From Xanthomarina sp. F2636L (GTDB lineage: Bacteria > Bacteroidota > Bacteroidia > Flavobacteriales > Flavobacteriaceae): 64,000 nt of DNA. Of this stretch, positions 24,621-32,628 are shown piece after piece. The notes beneath the pieces were generated by a model that was given only the letters and a program-made list of their open reading frames with translations, did not search any database and had not been told where the DNA came from. The number at the start of each line of letters is the position of its first letter. Positions within the stretch are counted from its first letter, which is position 1. A program made the position numbers and the translations under genes. Where the stretch lies: contig NZ_JAPMLM010000054.1 in assembly GCF_026410195.1 (NCBI RefSeq), forward strand, positions 62,001 to 126,000, read 5' to 3'.

Positions 24621-24621
24621 T

Positions 24622-24651
24622 AAAAAAGCGAACAGGTTCCTGTTCGCTTTT
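24622..24651 (-). terminator. rho-independent terminator after the 249-aa gene
   Basis: GCGAACAG and CTGTTCGC form an eight-pair stem with loop GTTC. It is preceded by six A and followed by four T residues on the plus strand, so on the minus strand it ends in a six-T run. It lies about 20 bases after the stop of the gene at 24671. Confidence 0.85.
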
Positions 24652-24670
24652 AACTACGACACCCTTTGGG

Positions 24671-25420
24671 TTATAAGACCTCAATTAATTGAAGCGCATT
24701 GTAGGCTCCATTATTAAGAGGGTATTGCACGGCATTGACTTCCTGGAAAAAGGCTACTTTTAGAAAGAAGAGCTCATTTCCAGTTCCTGCAGGTACTCCA
24801 GCTGGTGTTAATATGATGTTTGATGTTGTAGCATTAATCATCATATTTTGCACAGGACTTAATTGTAAGTCCTTGTCGCCAGTAACAAAATCTAAATTTA
24901 AAAACCCAGAGATAAAGCTTACATGTGTTGCTCCACCTGGAATTCCTAAATTATGATTTGGAGTAAAATCTGAAATGGTGATTTCTCCTGTTGCTGGATT
25001 TAAACTGAAATCGCTTAGCAAGACAGCACTTAAAAGGGCATTGCTATTAAAGTCAAAACCTTTTAATACGTCACGACCCGGATTGGTTGTCAAACCGACT
25101 GGAACTTGTCTTTGCCCACGAGCAGATGTCAGATCTTGGTTTTTAACTAAAGTCATCACTTTTGTTAAACGCGAGGTTACTCGCCCATCTTTAGCATCTG
25201 ATAATAGGTTTAGAATGGCTCGTCTTAGTATTTTACCACTGGTTGCGCAATGTCCAAACTCCGTACCGTTTTCACGAGTTCTTGCAAATGCTGGATCGTT
25301 TTTAATTCGATTGGCACTTACACCACTTTTCGTTTTCACTAAAAACCCATCTTTGCCCTTATAAAAGGTCAGATCGTCTAGGGTTCCTTCGATCTTTATT
25401 AAGCTTTTTAATTTTGCCAT
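24671..25420 (-). CDS. conserved-looking hypothetical protein, 249 aa
   Basis: I do not recognise a characterised family. The N-terminal 80 residues are basic (MAKLKSLIKIEGTLDDLTFY, then KDGFLVKTKSGVSANRIK, FARTRENGTEFG). The rest is richer in beta-type sequence (ATGEITISDFTPNHNLGIPG, SNIILTPAGVPAGTGNELFF). There is no signal peptide or membrane helix. It is a single-gene unit on the minus strand with a strong terminator, inside the otherwise plus-strand glycan locus. It may belong with the two following genes to an inserted island. The start is an ATG. Confidence 0.6.
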   Translation of the reverse strand: MAKLKSLIKIEGTLDDLTFYKGKDGFLVKTKSGVSANRIKNDPAFARTRENGTEFGHCATSGKILRRAILNLLSDAKDGRVTSRLTKVMTLVKNQDLTSARGQRQVPVGLTTNPGRDVLKGFDFNSNALLSAVLLSDFSLNPATGEITISDFTPNHNLGIPGGATHVSFISGFLNLDFVTGDKDLQLSPVQNMMINATTSNIILTPAGVPAGTGNELFFLKVAFFQEVNAVQYPLNNGAYNALQLIEVL

Positions 25421-26019
25421 CTTATTATGGTATTAAAATGTTAAACAATAATTTTAACAGATGGTCATTTTGATCTCCTTACGTCACGGGCTCCTAAGTG
25501 TTGTTTGGATGCTAGCAAATGATTTTCTGATAGGATAAAATTATAGAAGTGTTTCGTGTCAATTTTTCCAGATTTCCGTTTAGGTATATAGCAAACCATC
25601 TTTTCCGTTTATGTCCTAAATTTTTTTGTCAGACCTGTTTTAAGACGTGTTTTGATATTTTGTTTTCATACACTCCTCATACATTAGCTATACTTGAGCC
25701 ATACATGAGCTATACTTAAGCTGTTGGGAAGCTATTTTTGACAGCACCAAAAGTGAATGTTCCCTATTTTAAAAAGTCAAGATCTATTGGTGGGTTATTT
25801 TCGTATTGTAGTCTGATTCTTGATTAATTTACCGTTTATCGATCTTCAAATCGTTTAAAAGTCAATTTATTCCGACAAATTAGATATTATGTAAAATAAA
25901 GACTACACTTTTTATGTATTTTATCGAAAATATAAGAATTTTGTATTATGCCATAGTTTATCTTACTTATCTTGTATTCAATTAGTTATTAGTTTTTTAA
26001 TCCTTTAAATAGTAGTATT
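25421..26019. other. 600-base intergenic region between divergent genes
   Basis: This is the longest spacer of the locus without a dispersed repeat. It separates a minus-strand gene from a plus-strand gene and should hold both promoters. I could not identify a confident TTG/TAnnTTTG pair in it. The only clear structure is a set of 11-base direct repeats at 25676-25741. The part nearest 26020 is very AT-rich. Confidence 0.6.
25676..25741. promoter_or_regulatory. six 11-base helically phased direct repeats
   Basis: CTCATACATTA, GCTATACTTGA, GCCATACATGA, GCTATACTTAA, GCTGTTGGGAA and GCTATTTTTGA follow one another in phase. The second to fourth units are nearly identical. An 11-base period places each copy on the same DNA face, as in repeated binding sites for a regulator. 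The block lies about 280 bases before the gene at 26020 and 255 bases before the one at 25420. Confidence 0.55.
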
Positions 26020-26397
26020 ATGAGTAAGAAAAAATTATTTTTAAGTTCTACAGACATCCATCAGATGACGGGTTTATGTATGCGTTCCGCCAGAAACATG
26101 ATGGCTTATATACGCGATGAAAGACAGTTGGGAAAACAACAGGTCATTAGTATTTATGATTTTTGTAGTTGTTTTCACTTTCCGATTCATGTGGTGTTTA
26201 TTTATATTAACACCGATTTATTTGACAAAAATCCATTAGATGAAGATCAAATACGTCGCGAGTATCAAAAGTACGTTTTGGAAACAGGGGATATGAGTTA
26301 TTTGTATCACAAAGATTTTGATATCTTCATGACTCCAAAGGATTTAAAATTACGACGTGATTTGGAAGATCTTGACGGAGAAGAGTTGATAGCTTAA
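26020..26397 (+). CDS. small hypothetical protein, possibly DNA-binding, 125 aa
   Basis: The N-terminal 55 residues (SSTDIHQMTGLCMRSARNMM, then AYIRDERQLGKQQVISIYDFC) resemble the helix-turn-helix of excisionase or MerR-like proteins: a short helix, a turn with Gly, a second helix with Arg residues, and a strand. The C-terminal half is acidic (DEDQIRREYQKYVLETGDM). No membrane segment is present. The start is an ATG behind an AT-rich region. A DNA-binding role is inferred from this pattern only. It lies between two other unrecognised genes and could regulate them through the 11-base repeats upstream. Confidence 0.5.
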   Translation: MSKKKLFLSSTDIHQMTGLCMRSARNMMAYIRDERQLGKQQVISIYDFCSCFHFPIHVVFIYINTDLFDKNPLDEDQIRREYQKYVLETGDMSYLYHKDFDIFMTPKDLKLRRDLEDLDGEELIA

Positions 26398-26547
26398 TTG
26401 TTAGTGTTTGTTGTTAAGTTGTTTGCAGGCTGTAAATTACAGGTTTAAAAAAGTATTTATGCCTGCCTGACCGAAAGAGGGAACACCTATTTTTAAAAAT
26501 ACTAATGCATGAGTAATCTGTTTAAAACAATCACATGTTCCATTGAT

Positions 26548-26588
26548 GAGATTGCCACGTCTCACCTACGTCGTTCCTCGCAATGACA
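26548..26588. repeat. single palindromic dispersed repeat of another type
   Basis: GAGATTGCCACGTC and GTCGTTCCTCGCAATGACAG frame a short palindrome-like unit, a form commonly seen as dispersed repeats in Bacteroidota genomes. GATTGC and GCAATG-type ends pair imperfectly. Only one copy occurs in this window, so the call is tentative. Confidence 0.4.
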
Positions 26589-26637
26589 GCGTAATATAGT
26601 GGGCACAAAGATAAGCTTGCAAAAAAACTTTTATATT

Positions 26638-27276
26638 ATGGCATCTTTAAACGCTTTTTGGGAATGGTTTTATGAGTATCATGAAGCCTTCTACTATTTG
26701 AAAGAATTTAGCCTAGAGGAACAAGCCTATTATCTCAATGAGCTTAACGCGAGATTAAGCAGCTACCACCCAGACTTGACCTATGTGATTGGCTTTCCAA
26801 AAAAGGATCAGAAAGCCACCTTAACACTTACGGCCAATGGACGTAAAGATGCCATGTTATTTGTAACACAGTTGGCGGGTTTAGCACCTAAAATTCCAAA
26901 ATGGAAGGTAACTAAATTTTTGCAAGCTAGGTTGGATATTAAGGCTATAAGCAAGGGCAAGGATGCCTCTTATGAATTCGAAGAATTCCCCATAAAACCA
27001 AGCGATTTAAGATGGATTCCTATGGATAGAGAGGGCAAACAGGGATCTTTTGATTTGATATTTCATCTCACTAACTTTCCACAGATCAATCCACCCATGG
27101 ATGAAGATAAATTATTAGTGTACATTCATTACATTCTATTGGATTTATTGGGGGAACTTGTAGTAAGTAAAGCCATTGGCGATGGTTTTTATATGGAAAC
27201 CTTAGAGCCAGATAACGAATGGTTTCACTTAGATTTTTTACCTGTGTTCTTGCAAGCTGAAGGTTTTGATGTTTAG
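26638..27276 (+). CDS. hypothetical protein, 212 aa
   Basis: ATG 26638 is chosen (MASLNAFWEWFYEYHEAFYY); the upstream GTG at 26599 adds 13 unlikely codons. The protein is rich in aromatic and acidic residues, with a basic patch (FPKKDQKATLTLTANGRKD) and DLIFHLTNFPQINPPMDEDK in the middle. It ends in a hydrophobic and acidic stretch (EWFHLDFLPVFLQAEGFDV). No signal peptide, membrane helix or known motif is visible. I do not recognise the family. It closes the three-gene island between the epimerase and the ABC exporter genes. Confidence 0.55.
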   Translation: MASLNAFWEWFYEYHEAFYYLKEFSLEEQAYYLNELNARLSSYHPDLTYVIGFPKKDQKATLTLTANGRKDAMLFVTQLAGLAPKIPKWKVTKFLQARLDIKAISKGKDASYEFEEFPIKPSDLRWIPMDREGKQGSFDLIFHLTNFPQINPPMDEDKLLVYIHYILLDLLGELVVSKAIGDGFYMETLEPDNEWFHLDFLPVFLQAEGFDV

Positions 27277-27464
27277 ATTATTCTTGGATGACATTTCGAC
27301 CTTTAGATTCATTTCGTCTAGGTTCAATGACTATCATTATCCGTTTGACAAAATCAAAAATTGGAATTTGGAATTTACCAATAGCCTTATCCCTAATTTA
27401 TTTTCTCTTTAGACTCTAAAACATTTTTCAATTCTTAATTCCTAATGTTTCATTATTTACAAGG

Positions 27465-27480
27465 CTTTGTTTATATTAGC
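27465..27480 (+). promoter_or_regulatory. TATATTAG promoter-like box before the Wzm gene
   Basis: CTTTGTTTATATTAGC contains TATATTAG at 27472-27479, one base from the TAnnTTTG pattern, 44 bases before the ABC permease gene. The same words occur before the gene at 42865. A matching TTG at normal spacing is missing. Confidence 0.35.
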
Positions 27481-27523
27481 CCTAACCAAAAAAGATATCT
27501 TCTTTAATACTTAGAAACCCATC

Positions 27524-28369
27524 ATGGCTTTAGAAACCCGAGTTTATCAAAAAGAACGTACTATAAAATTTGGAGCACTTTTAAAAGCGAGTTTAAAGGA
27601 TATGTATCAGTCTCGATTTTTAGCGCGACAATTGGCGGAACGAGATATTAAAGCCTTATATAGGCAGTCTTATTTAGGGATTATATGGGCTTTTGTTACC
27701 CCTTTAGCTACAGCTTTTGTGTGGATTATCTTAAATAGCAGTGGTACTGTAAAATTATCAGATACTGGTGTCCCTTATCCGGTTTATGCTTTTACAGGTA
27801 CGCTTATTTGGTCTATTATTGTGGCTTCTATCAATTCACCCATGCAAAGCACACAAGCTGCAAAGGGCATTCTAACTAAAATTAATTTTCCTAAAGAAGC
27901 TTTATTGCTTTCAGGAATTTATAAATTACTATTTGATAGCTCCATAAAAGTTATTCTATTATTGCTCTTTGTGTTTTTTTATGGTGTAGGATACCATTGG
28001 AGTTTGCTATTATTTCCTGTTGCAATAATGGGGGCCATTCTTTTTGGAACCACCTTAGGCTTGTTTGTGACACCTATTGGACTCCTTTATAAAGATATTG
28101 GAAAAATTATAGCATTCGGCATGCAGTTTATAATGTATGTCACGCCGGTGGTTTACGCAATACCAGAGACTGGACTTATGAAAACCATTATGACCTGGAA
28201 TCCCATTACGCCCATTGTTTTAACCGCTCGTGATTTGGTAGTTGGTTTTAGTCCAGACTATTTGCCATTTTTTTTTGGTGTGGTTGCGGTCTGTATTCCA
28301 TTGTTATTTTTAGGACTTATTGTGTATCGGATTGCAATTCCTATTATTGTAGAACGTTTGAGTGCTTAG
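27524..28369 (+). CDS. wzm: ABC-2 type polysaccharide exporter permease (Wzm-like)
   Basis: The 281-residue protein has six predicted helices and the features of Wzm/RfbA permeases: the amphipathic N-terminal RFLARQLAERDIKALYRQSY, LGIIWAFVTPLATAFVW, and FITPVVYAIPE-like residues near 210 (MYVTPVVYAIPETGLMK). With the ATPase at 28869 it moves a complete lipid-linked glycan across the inner membrane. The two genes are separated only by four-helix-bundle copy 3 and its repeats. The stop codon TAG is the first part of a heptamer array. Confidence 0.92.
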   Translation: MALETRVYQKERTIKFGALLKASLKDMYQSRFLARQLAERDIKALYRQSYLGIIWAFVTPLATAFVWIILNSSGTVKLSDTGVPYPVYAFTGTLIWSIIVASINSPMQSTQAAKGILTKINFPKEALLLSGIYKLLFDSSIKVILLLLFVFFYGVGYHWSLLLFPVAIMGAILFGTTLGLFVTPIGLLYKDIGKIIAFGMQFIMYVTPVVYAIPETGLMKTIMTWNPITPIVLTARDLVVGFSPDYLPFFFGVVAVCIPLLFLGLIVYRIAIPIIVERLSA

Positions 28370-28429
28370 TGGCGAATGGTGAGTAGTGATACGTGAGTGG
28401 TGATTAGTGAATTGTTAGTAGTTAGTTAT
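28367..28429 (+). repeat. heptamer array from stop to start codon, left flank of four-helix-bundle copy 3
   Basis: Nine 7-base units run in strict phase from the TAG of the permease gene to the AT of the next ATG. Typical units are GAGTAGT, GATACGT, GAGTGGT, GATTAGT. The junctions give TGA in successive frames. The whole spacer between the two genes is array. Confidence 0.8.
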
Positions 28430-28775
28430 GGATCATAAAGATTTGGATGTTTGGAAATATGCTATGGATTTAGTTGAAGTGATTTATGCATGGACACATA
28501 ATTTGCCTGATAGCGAAAAATTTGGTCTGATGTCTCAAATGAGAAGGGCAGCAATTTCTATACCTTCAAATATTGCAGAAGGTAGCGCAAGAAAGAGTGA
28601 TAAAGAATTGTTACAATTTATAAGCATTGCTTTAGGGTCGCTGGCAGAATTGGAGACGCAGGTTATTATAGCAGAACGGCTACAATTATTAAATAAAAAT
28701 GATAAGATTAACACCTATTTAATAAAAGTTAAGAAACTCTTATTAGGGTATCGTAACTATATTAAAAAGAAGTGA
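28428..28775 (+). CDS. four-helix-bundle protein (S23/IVP family), copy 3
   Basis: This intact 115-residue protein starts MDHKDLDVWKYAMDLVEVIY and has the same core as copy 2 (FGLMSQMRRAAISIPSNIAEG), then GSARKSDKELLQFISIALGSL. The end is LLLGYRNYIKKK. It separates the Wzm and Wzt genes, which normally adjoin, so it is an insertion in the exporter operon. Heptamer arrays in opposite orientation lie on both sides. It should be transcribed with the exporter genes. The biochemical role is unknown, and the protein has no catalytic motif. Confidence 0.88.
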   Translation: MDHKDLDVWKYAMDLVEVIYAWTHNLPDSEKFGLMSQMRRAAISIPSNIAEGSARKSDKELLQFISIALGSLAELETQVIIAERLQLLNKNDKINTYLIKVKKLLLGYRNYIKKK

Positions 28776-28820
28776 CATGATAAGTGGAGATTAATTAATG
28801 AGATATAGTGAGAGATGAAA

Positions 28821-28862
28821 CGATTCACGATTTCCGATTCACGAATTACAAATCCGTTTCAC
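28821..28862 (+). repeat. heptamer array, right flank of four-helix-bundle copy 3
   Basis: Six in-phase units (CGATTCA, CGATTTC, CGAATTA, CAAATCC, GTTTCAC and a repeat of the first) end six bases before the ATG of the Wzt gene. The same phase can be followed back to 28772 at the stop of the four-helix-bundle gene with weaker units. TCAC words oppose the GTGA words on the left side. Confidence 0.75.
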
Positions 28863-28868
28863 AAAAAA

Positions 28869-30101
28869 ATGACAGAAAATAAAGACATACAAATAGATTC
28901 TAAGGAAGTCCTTGTAAAAGTAGAAGGCTTGAGCAAAAAGTTTTGCAAGGACCTAAAAACAAGTCTTTGGTATGGGGTGAAGGATTTGATAAGTGGGGTG
29001 CGTGGTTCTAATCTTGAACGGGTCTTGCGTCCGAAAGAATTTTGGGCAGTCAACGACATAAATTTCGAGCTTCGTCGAGGAGAGTGTTTAGGATTAATAG
29101 GGCATAATGGGGCTGGAAAATCTACCTTGCTTAAAATACTTAACGGACTTATTAATCCAGATGCAGGAAAAGTAACCATAAAAGGAAGAGTTGGAGCGCT
29201 AATAGAGCTTGGAGCTGGGTTTAACCCCATTCTTAGCGGACGTGAAAATATATATAATAATGGAGCTATTTTAGGCTTTAGCCGTAAAGAAATAGACACC
29301 AAGCTAGAAGATATTATTGCTTTTTCCGAGTTAGAAGAGTTTATTGATATGCCGGTACAGCATTATAGTTCTGGTATGAAAGTGCGTCTTGGTTTTGCAG
29401 TCGCGGCTCAAATGGAACCGGATGTCTTGATTATAGATGAGGTGTTGGCTGTAGGAGATTTGGGTTTTATTCTAAAGTGTTTTAAAACTATAGATACTAT
29501 TTTACCACATACAGCTATTATTTTTGTATCTCATAACATGCCCATGATAAGCCGAATCTGTAACCAAGTAATATTAATGGAGAAAGGAGAGGTTAAATTT
29601 CAAGGAGAGAATGTGTCTAAAGGAATCGATTATTATTATAATAAATTTATGACTGGTGAAGATTCTAGTGAAGTTTACTCTGATAGTAGTTTGAAGCTAG
29701 AGACATCATCCATTGAAGGCTTGGTGCCAATCGACAATGTTTATCATGTACAATGGGGAGATACGATACAGTTAAATTTTAAAATTAAAAATATATCATT
29801 AACAAAAACACCTTATATCTCATTGGTGCTTTATGATAAAGAACAAAGAGGTGTTGCTGAAATATACCCAAAAGGTCAAAAATTAAATGCAATTGAAAAT
29901 TCAGAATACATCCATTTTTCAGTTTTATTAAAAAACATCTATTTATCAAAAGGAATCTACAATATTACATTTACTGCTTCAGAAACAGAATCTTTAAATA
30001 TATATTATAAAGTTCATAAAACAATTACCATACAAATAGTACATGATAAACAAATGTGGACCCCTTTTTTATTAGATTCAGAGTTAATTAGTATAAATTA
30101 A
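28869..30101 (+). CDS. wzt: ABC transporter ATPase for polysaccharide export (Wzt-like)
   Basis: ATG 28869 gives 410 residues. An open frame from 28815 adds only codons read from the heptamer array. Residues 45-250 are the ATPase, with Walker A GHNGAGKSTLLK, signature YSSGMKVRLGFAVA and Walker B VLIIDEVLAVGD. From about residue 265 a separate beta-sandwich domain follows (WGDTIQLNFKIKNISLT, YISLVLYDKEQRGV), as in Wzt proteins that bind the end of the glycan and fix its specificity. It is the partner of the permease at 27524. The C-terminal domain is more AT-rich than the ATPase domain, as the following genes are. Confidence 0.93.
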   Translation: MTENKDIQIDSKEVLVKVEGLSKKFCKDLKTSLWYGVKDLISGVRGSNLERVLRPKEFWAVNDINFELRRGECLGLIGHNGAGKSTLLKILNGLINPDAGKVTIKGRVGALIELGAGFNPILSGRENIYNNGAILGFSRKEIDTKLEDIIAFSELEEFIDMPVQHYSSGMKVRLGFAVAAQMEPDVLIIDEVLAVGDLGFILKCFKTIDTILPHTAIIFVSHNMPMISRICNQVILMEKGEVKFQGENVSKGIDYYYNKFMTGEDSSEVYSDSSLKLETSSIEGLVPIDNVYHVQWGDTIQLNFKIKNISLTKTPYISLVLYDKEQRGVAEIYPKGQKLNAIENSEYIHFSVLLKNIYLSKGIYNITFTASETESLNIYYKVHKTITIQIVHDKQMWTPFLLDSELISIN

Positions 30102-30115
30102 ATATCGTGTTATAA

Positions 30116-30913
30116 GTGACTATATTAAAAAAAATAGTGCCTAAAGCTTTAAAGAAAAAGCTTAAAAGTCCAATAGATTCGTTAATGAATAAACTAGGAT
30201 ATAGTAAAGCAGAAACTCAAAGTTTAAATTCGCATAAAGTTAGTTTATTGGAGACATTGTTTGTTAATGTAAAAAAAATGGGTTTTTCTCCCAAACACAT
30301 TATAGATGTTGGTGCTAATCATGGAGTATGGACAAGAGAAACTTTAAAACACTTTCCTGATGCTTATTATTCCTTATTAGAACCCCAAGAGTGGTTGCAA
30401 GCTTCTTTTCAAGATTTACTGAATTCTAATTCTAAAATAAAAGTACATGCAGTAGGAGCTGGTGCAAAAACAGGAAATTTTTTATTTACAGTAACCAACC
30501 GAGATGATAGTAGCTCGTTTAGATATACAAAAGAAGAAGCCGAAACTGAAGGTTTTAAGCAAATAGAAATACCGGTTATTACCTTAAATGAATTAGTTAA
30601 AAAAACACCAAATTTACCACTTCCAGATTTAATTAAAATTGATGCAGAAGGTCTGGATATAGACGTATTAAAAGGAGCAGATTCTCTATTTGGAAAAACA
30701 GAAATTTTTATGGTAGAAGCAAGTGTTAACTGTAAAATGTTTGAAAATAGTGTCTTGAATATGATTAATTTTATGGACGAAAGTGGGTATACACTTTTTG
30801 ATATTACAGATTTAAATAGACCTTTTCATCCTAATGTTCTATGGTTGGTTGAATTAGCTTTTATAAAAAAAGGAGGTGTCTTGGACTACTATAAGATGAA
30901 AATTAAAATATGA
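30116..30913 (+). CDS. FkbM family methyltransferase
   Basis: The 265-residue protein has a GTG start. It shows HIIDVGANHGVWTRETLKHF (motif I) near residue 60, YSLLEPQEWL, and LIKIDAEGLDIDVLKGADSL, the FkbM hallmark. FkbM-type enzymes O-methylate sugars or secondary metabolites. In this locus methylation of a glycan residue, possibly a chain end, is likely. It follows the Wzt gene by 14 bases and overlaps the next gene by 4 bases (ATGA). Placing a methyltransferase beside the ABC exporter recalls O-antigens whose export depends on a methylated chain end, but this is an inference. Confidence 0.85.
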   Translation: MTILKKIVPKALKKKLKSPIDSLMNKLGYSKAETQSLNSHKVSLLETLFVNVKKMGFSPKHIIDVGANHGVWTRETLKHFPDAYYSLLEPQEWLQASFQDLLNSNSKIKVHAVGAGAKTGNFLFTVTNRDDSSSFRYTKEEAETEGFKQIEIPVITLNELVKKTPNLPLPDLIKIDAEGLDIDVLKGADSLFGKTEIFMVEASVNCKMFENSVLNMINFMDESGYTLFDITDLNRPFHPNVLWLVELAFIKKGGVLDYYKMKIKI

Positions 30914-31980
30914 TTACGGTTACCAAAACATTTTTACCACCTCAAGAGGAATATCAGGCTATTTTAAAAAAAGCATGGGAAACTGGGTGGATGACCAATC
31001 GAGGCGTTTTGGTACAAGAGTTGGAGTCTAAATTGAAAACGTATTTAGATGTGCCAAATGTGTTAGCCATGACTAATGGTACGTTGCCCTTACAAATAGC
31101 AATTAAAGCATTAGACTTAAAAGGCGAAATCATTACCACCCCATTTAGCTATATAGCAACTACCTCCGGTATTGTTTGGGAGGGTTGCACGCCTGTTTTT
31201 GTGGATATTCATCCAGAATATTTAACCATAGATGAAACCAAAATTGAAGCTGCTATTACATCAAAAACTTCAGCTATCTTAGCAACTCATGTCTTTGGAA
31301 ATCCATGTGAGATAGAAGCTATTGAAGTTATTGCAAAAAAACATGGTTTAAAAGTTATTTATGATGCCGCACATAGTTTTGGTGTGACATATATAGGTAA
31401 AAGTATTTTTGAGTATGGCGATGTAAGTACCTGTAGCTTTCATGCTACCAAATTATTTCATACCGGAGAAGGAGGGGCTTTGTTTTGTAAACAAGATTAT
31501 TTTGACACCATGTTTCATCATCATAATTTTGGGCATGATGGCCCAGAAAATTTTCATGGTTTAGGCATTAATGCAAAAATGAGTGAGCCGCAAGCAGCCA
31601 TGGGGTTAGCGGTATTTCCATATTTGGAAACTATAATAGCACAACGTAAAGTAATTGTAGATCAATACTATCATGCTTTAAAAAACACCAATTTAAAGTT
31701 TTTAAAATTACGAGAAGATTTACAATGGAATTATATTTATTTTCCAGTTATTTTTAAATCTGAAGAGCAACTTTTAAGAGTAAAGAAAGTTTTAGAGAAT
31801 AACCACATTTTTCCAAGACGGTATTTTTATCCCTCTTTAAATACTATTAAATATGTTAAAGGAAATACAATGCCTATTTCAGAAAGTATTGCTGCTCGTA
31901 TTTTATGTCTGCCTTTATATATGGGTTTAACATCTGCTGAGATTGATAAAATAATTGAGATTATAAAAGAGAATTTATGA
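30910..31980 (+). CDS. DegT/DnrJ/EryC1 family sugar aminotransferase
   Basis: The 356-residue PLP enzyme has TNGTLPLQIAIKAL near residue 55, VFVDIHPEYLTID, YDAAHSFGV (Asp binding the pyridine ring) and the Schiff-base lysine in SFHATKLFHTGEGG near residue 180. DegT-type enzymes aminate keto-sugars bound to UDP or dTDP. The next gene, a PglD/NeuD-type acetyltransferase overlapping by 4 bases, would acetylate the new amino group, giving an N-acetylated amino-deoxy sugar. No 4,6-dehydratase for the keto-sugar is in this window, so the precursor enzyme must lie elsewhere. Confidence 0.88.
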   Translation: MITVTKTFLPPQEEYQAILKKAWETGWMTNRGVLVQELESKLKTYLDVPNVLAMTNGTLPLQIAIKALDLKGEIITTPFSYIATTSGIVWEGCTPVFVDIHPEYLTIDETKIEAAITSKTSAILATHVFGNPCEIEAIEVIAKKHGLKVIYDAAHSFGVTYIGKSIFEYGDVSTCSFHATKLFHTGEGGALFCKQDYFDTMFHHHNFGHDGPENFHGLGINAKMSEPQAAMGLAVFPYLETIIAQRKVIVDQYYHALKNTNLKFLKLREDLQWNYIYFPVIFKSEEQLLRVKKVLENNHIFPRRYFYPSLNTIKYVKGNTMPISESIAARILCLPLYMGLTSAEIDKIIEIIKENL

Positions 31981-32627
31981 TAATAGTTGGAGCAAAAGGT
32001 TTTGCAAAAGAAGTTTTAGAAATAATTTATCAACAGGAACAGGATGAAACCCAACAACTTGTATTTTATGATGATGTAACCGTTAATGGACCTACATTAT
32101 TATACGATTCTTATACTATATTAAATAATGTTGAAGCGGCTAAAACTTATTTAAATAAGGAAGACAAACGTTTTGTTCTAGGAATAGGTAATCCATATAT
32201 ACGGTTTAAACTATCAAATAAATTTAAAGAAATGGGAGGCAGGCTTGTTTCTACAATAAGTAACCGTGCTTCCATTGGTAAACATGAGGTTTGTATTGAT
32301 CCTGGCTGTAATATCTTTGAACATACAGTTATTTCAAATGATGTCACTATTGGAGAAGGCGTTATTGTTTATTATAATTCACTTGTAACACATGATGTTA
32401 CAATTGGAAATTATGTAGAACTTTCTCCTGGTGCCGTACTTCTTGGTAGATGTCAAATTGGAGACTTTACACATATTGGAAGTGGTGCAACCATATTGCA
32501 GGATATTAAAGTAGGGAAGGGTGTAGTAGTTGCTGCTGGTGCTGTTGTAACAAAAGATGTTCCGGACTTTTGTATGGTTGCCGGTGTTCCAGCAACTATA
32601 AAAAAAAAGTATAAGCCTTTTGAATAA
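31977..32627 (+). CDS. left-handed beta-helix acetyltransferase (PglD/NeuD type)
   Basis: The protein has 216 residues. The N-terminal part is a small nucleotide-sugar binding domain (MIIVGAKGFAKEVLEIIYQQ). From about residue 95 hexapeptide repeats form a left-handed helix (VTIGEGVIVYYNSLVTHDVT, ELSPGAVLLGRCQIGDFTHI), ending VVTKDVPDFCMVAGVPATIK. Such trimers acetylate the amino group of UDP-linked 4-amino sugars or sialic-acid-type sugars. The catalytic His is in SLVTHDV. It overlaps the DegT gene by 4 bases, so the two act together. Confidence 0.87.
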   Translation: MIIVGAKGFAKEVLEIIYQQEQDETQQLVFYDDVTVNGPTLLYDSYTILNNVEAAKTYLNKEDKRFVLGIGNPYIRFKLSNKFKEMGGRLVSTISNRASIGKHEVCIDPGCNIFEHTVISNDVTIGEGVIVYYNSLVTHDVTIGNYVELSPGAVLLGRCQIGDFTHIGSGATILQDIKVGKGVVVAAGAVVTKDVPDFCMVAGVPATIKKKYKPFE

Positions 32628-32628
32628 T

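Noticed and set aside
26599-26637. GTG start for the 212-residue gene
   Set aside because: The extra 13 codons have no domain character, and ATG 26638 is better placed.
22366-28775. Diversity-generating retroelement, because the four-helix-bundle family is related to Avd
   Set aside because: No reverse transcriptase and no template/variable repeat pair are visible nearby.
28815-28868. N-terminal extension of the Wzt gene
   Set aside because: These 18 codons are the heptamer array; homology to ATPases begins only after ATG 28869.
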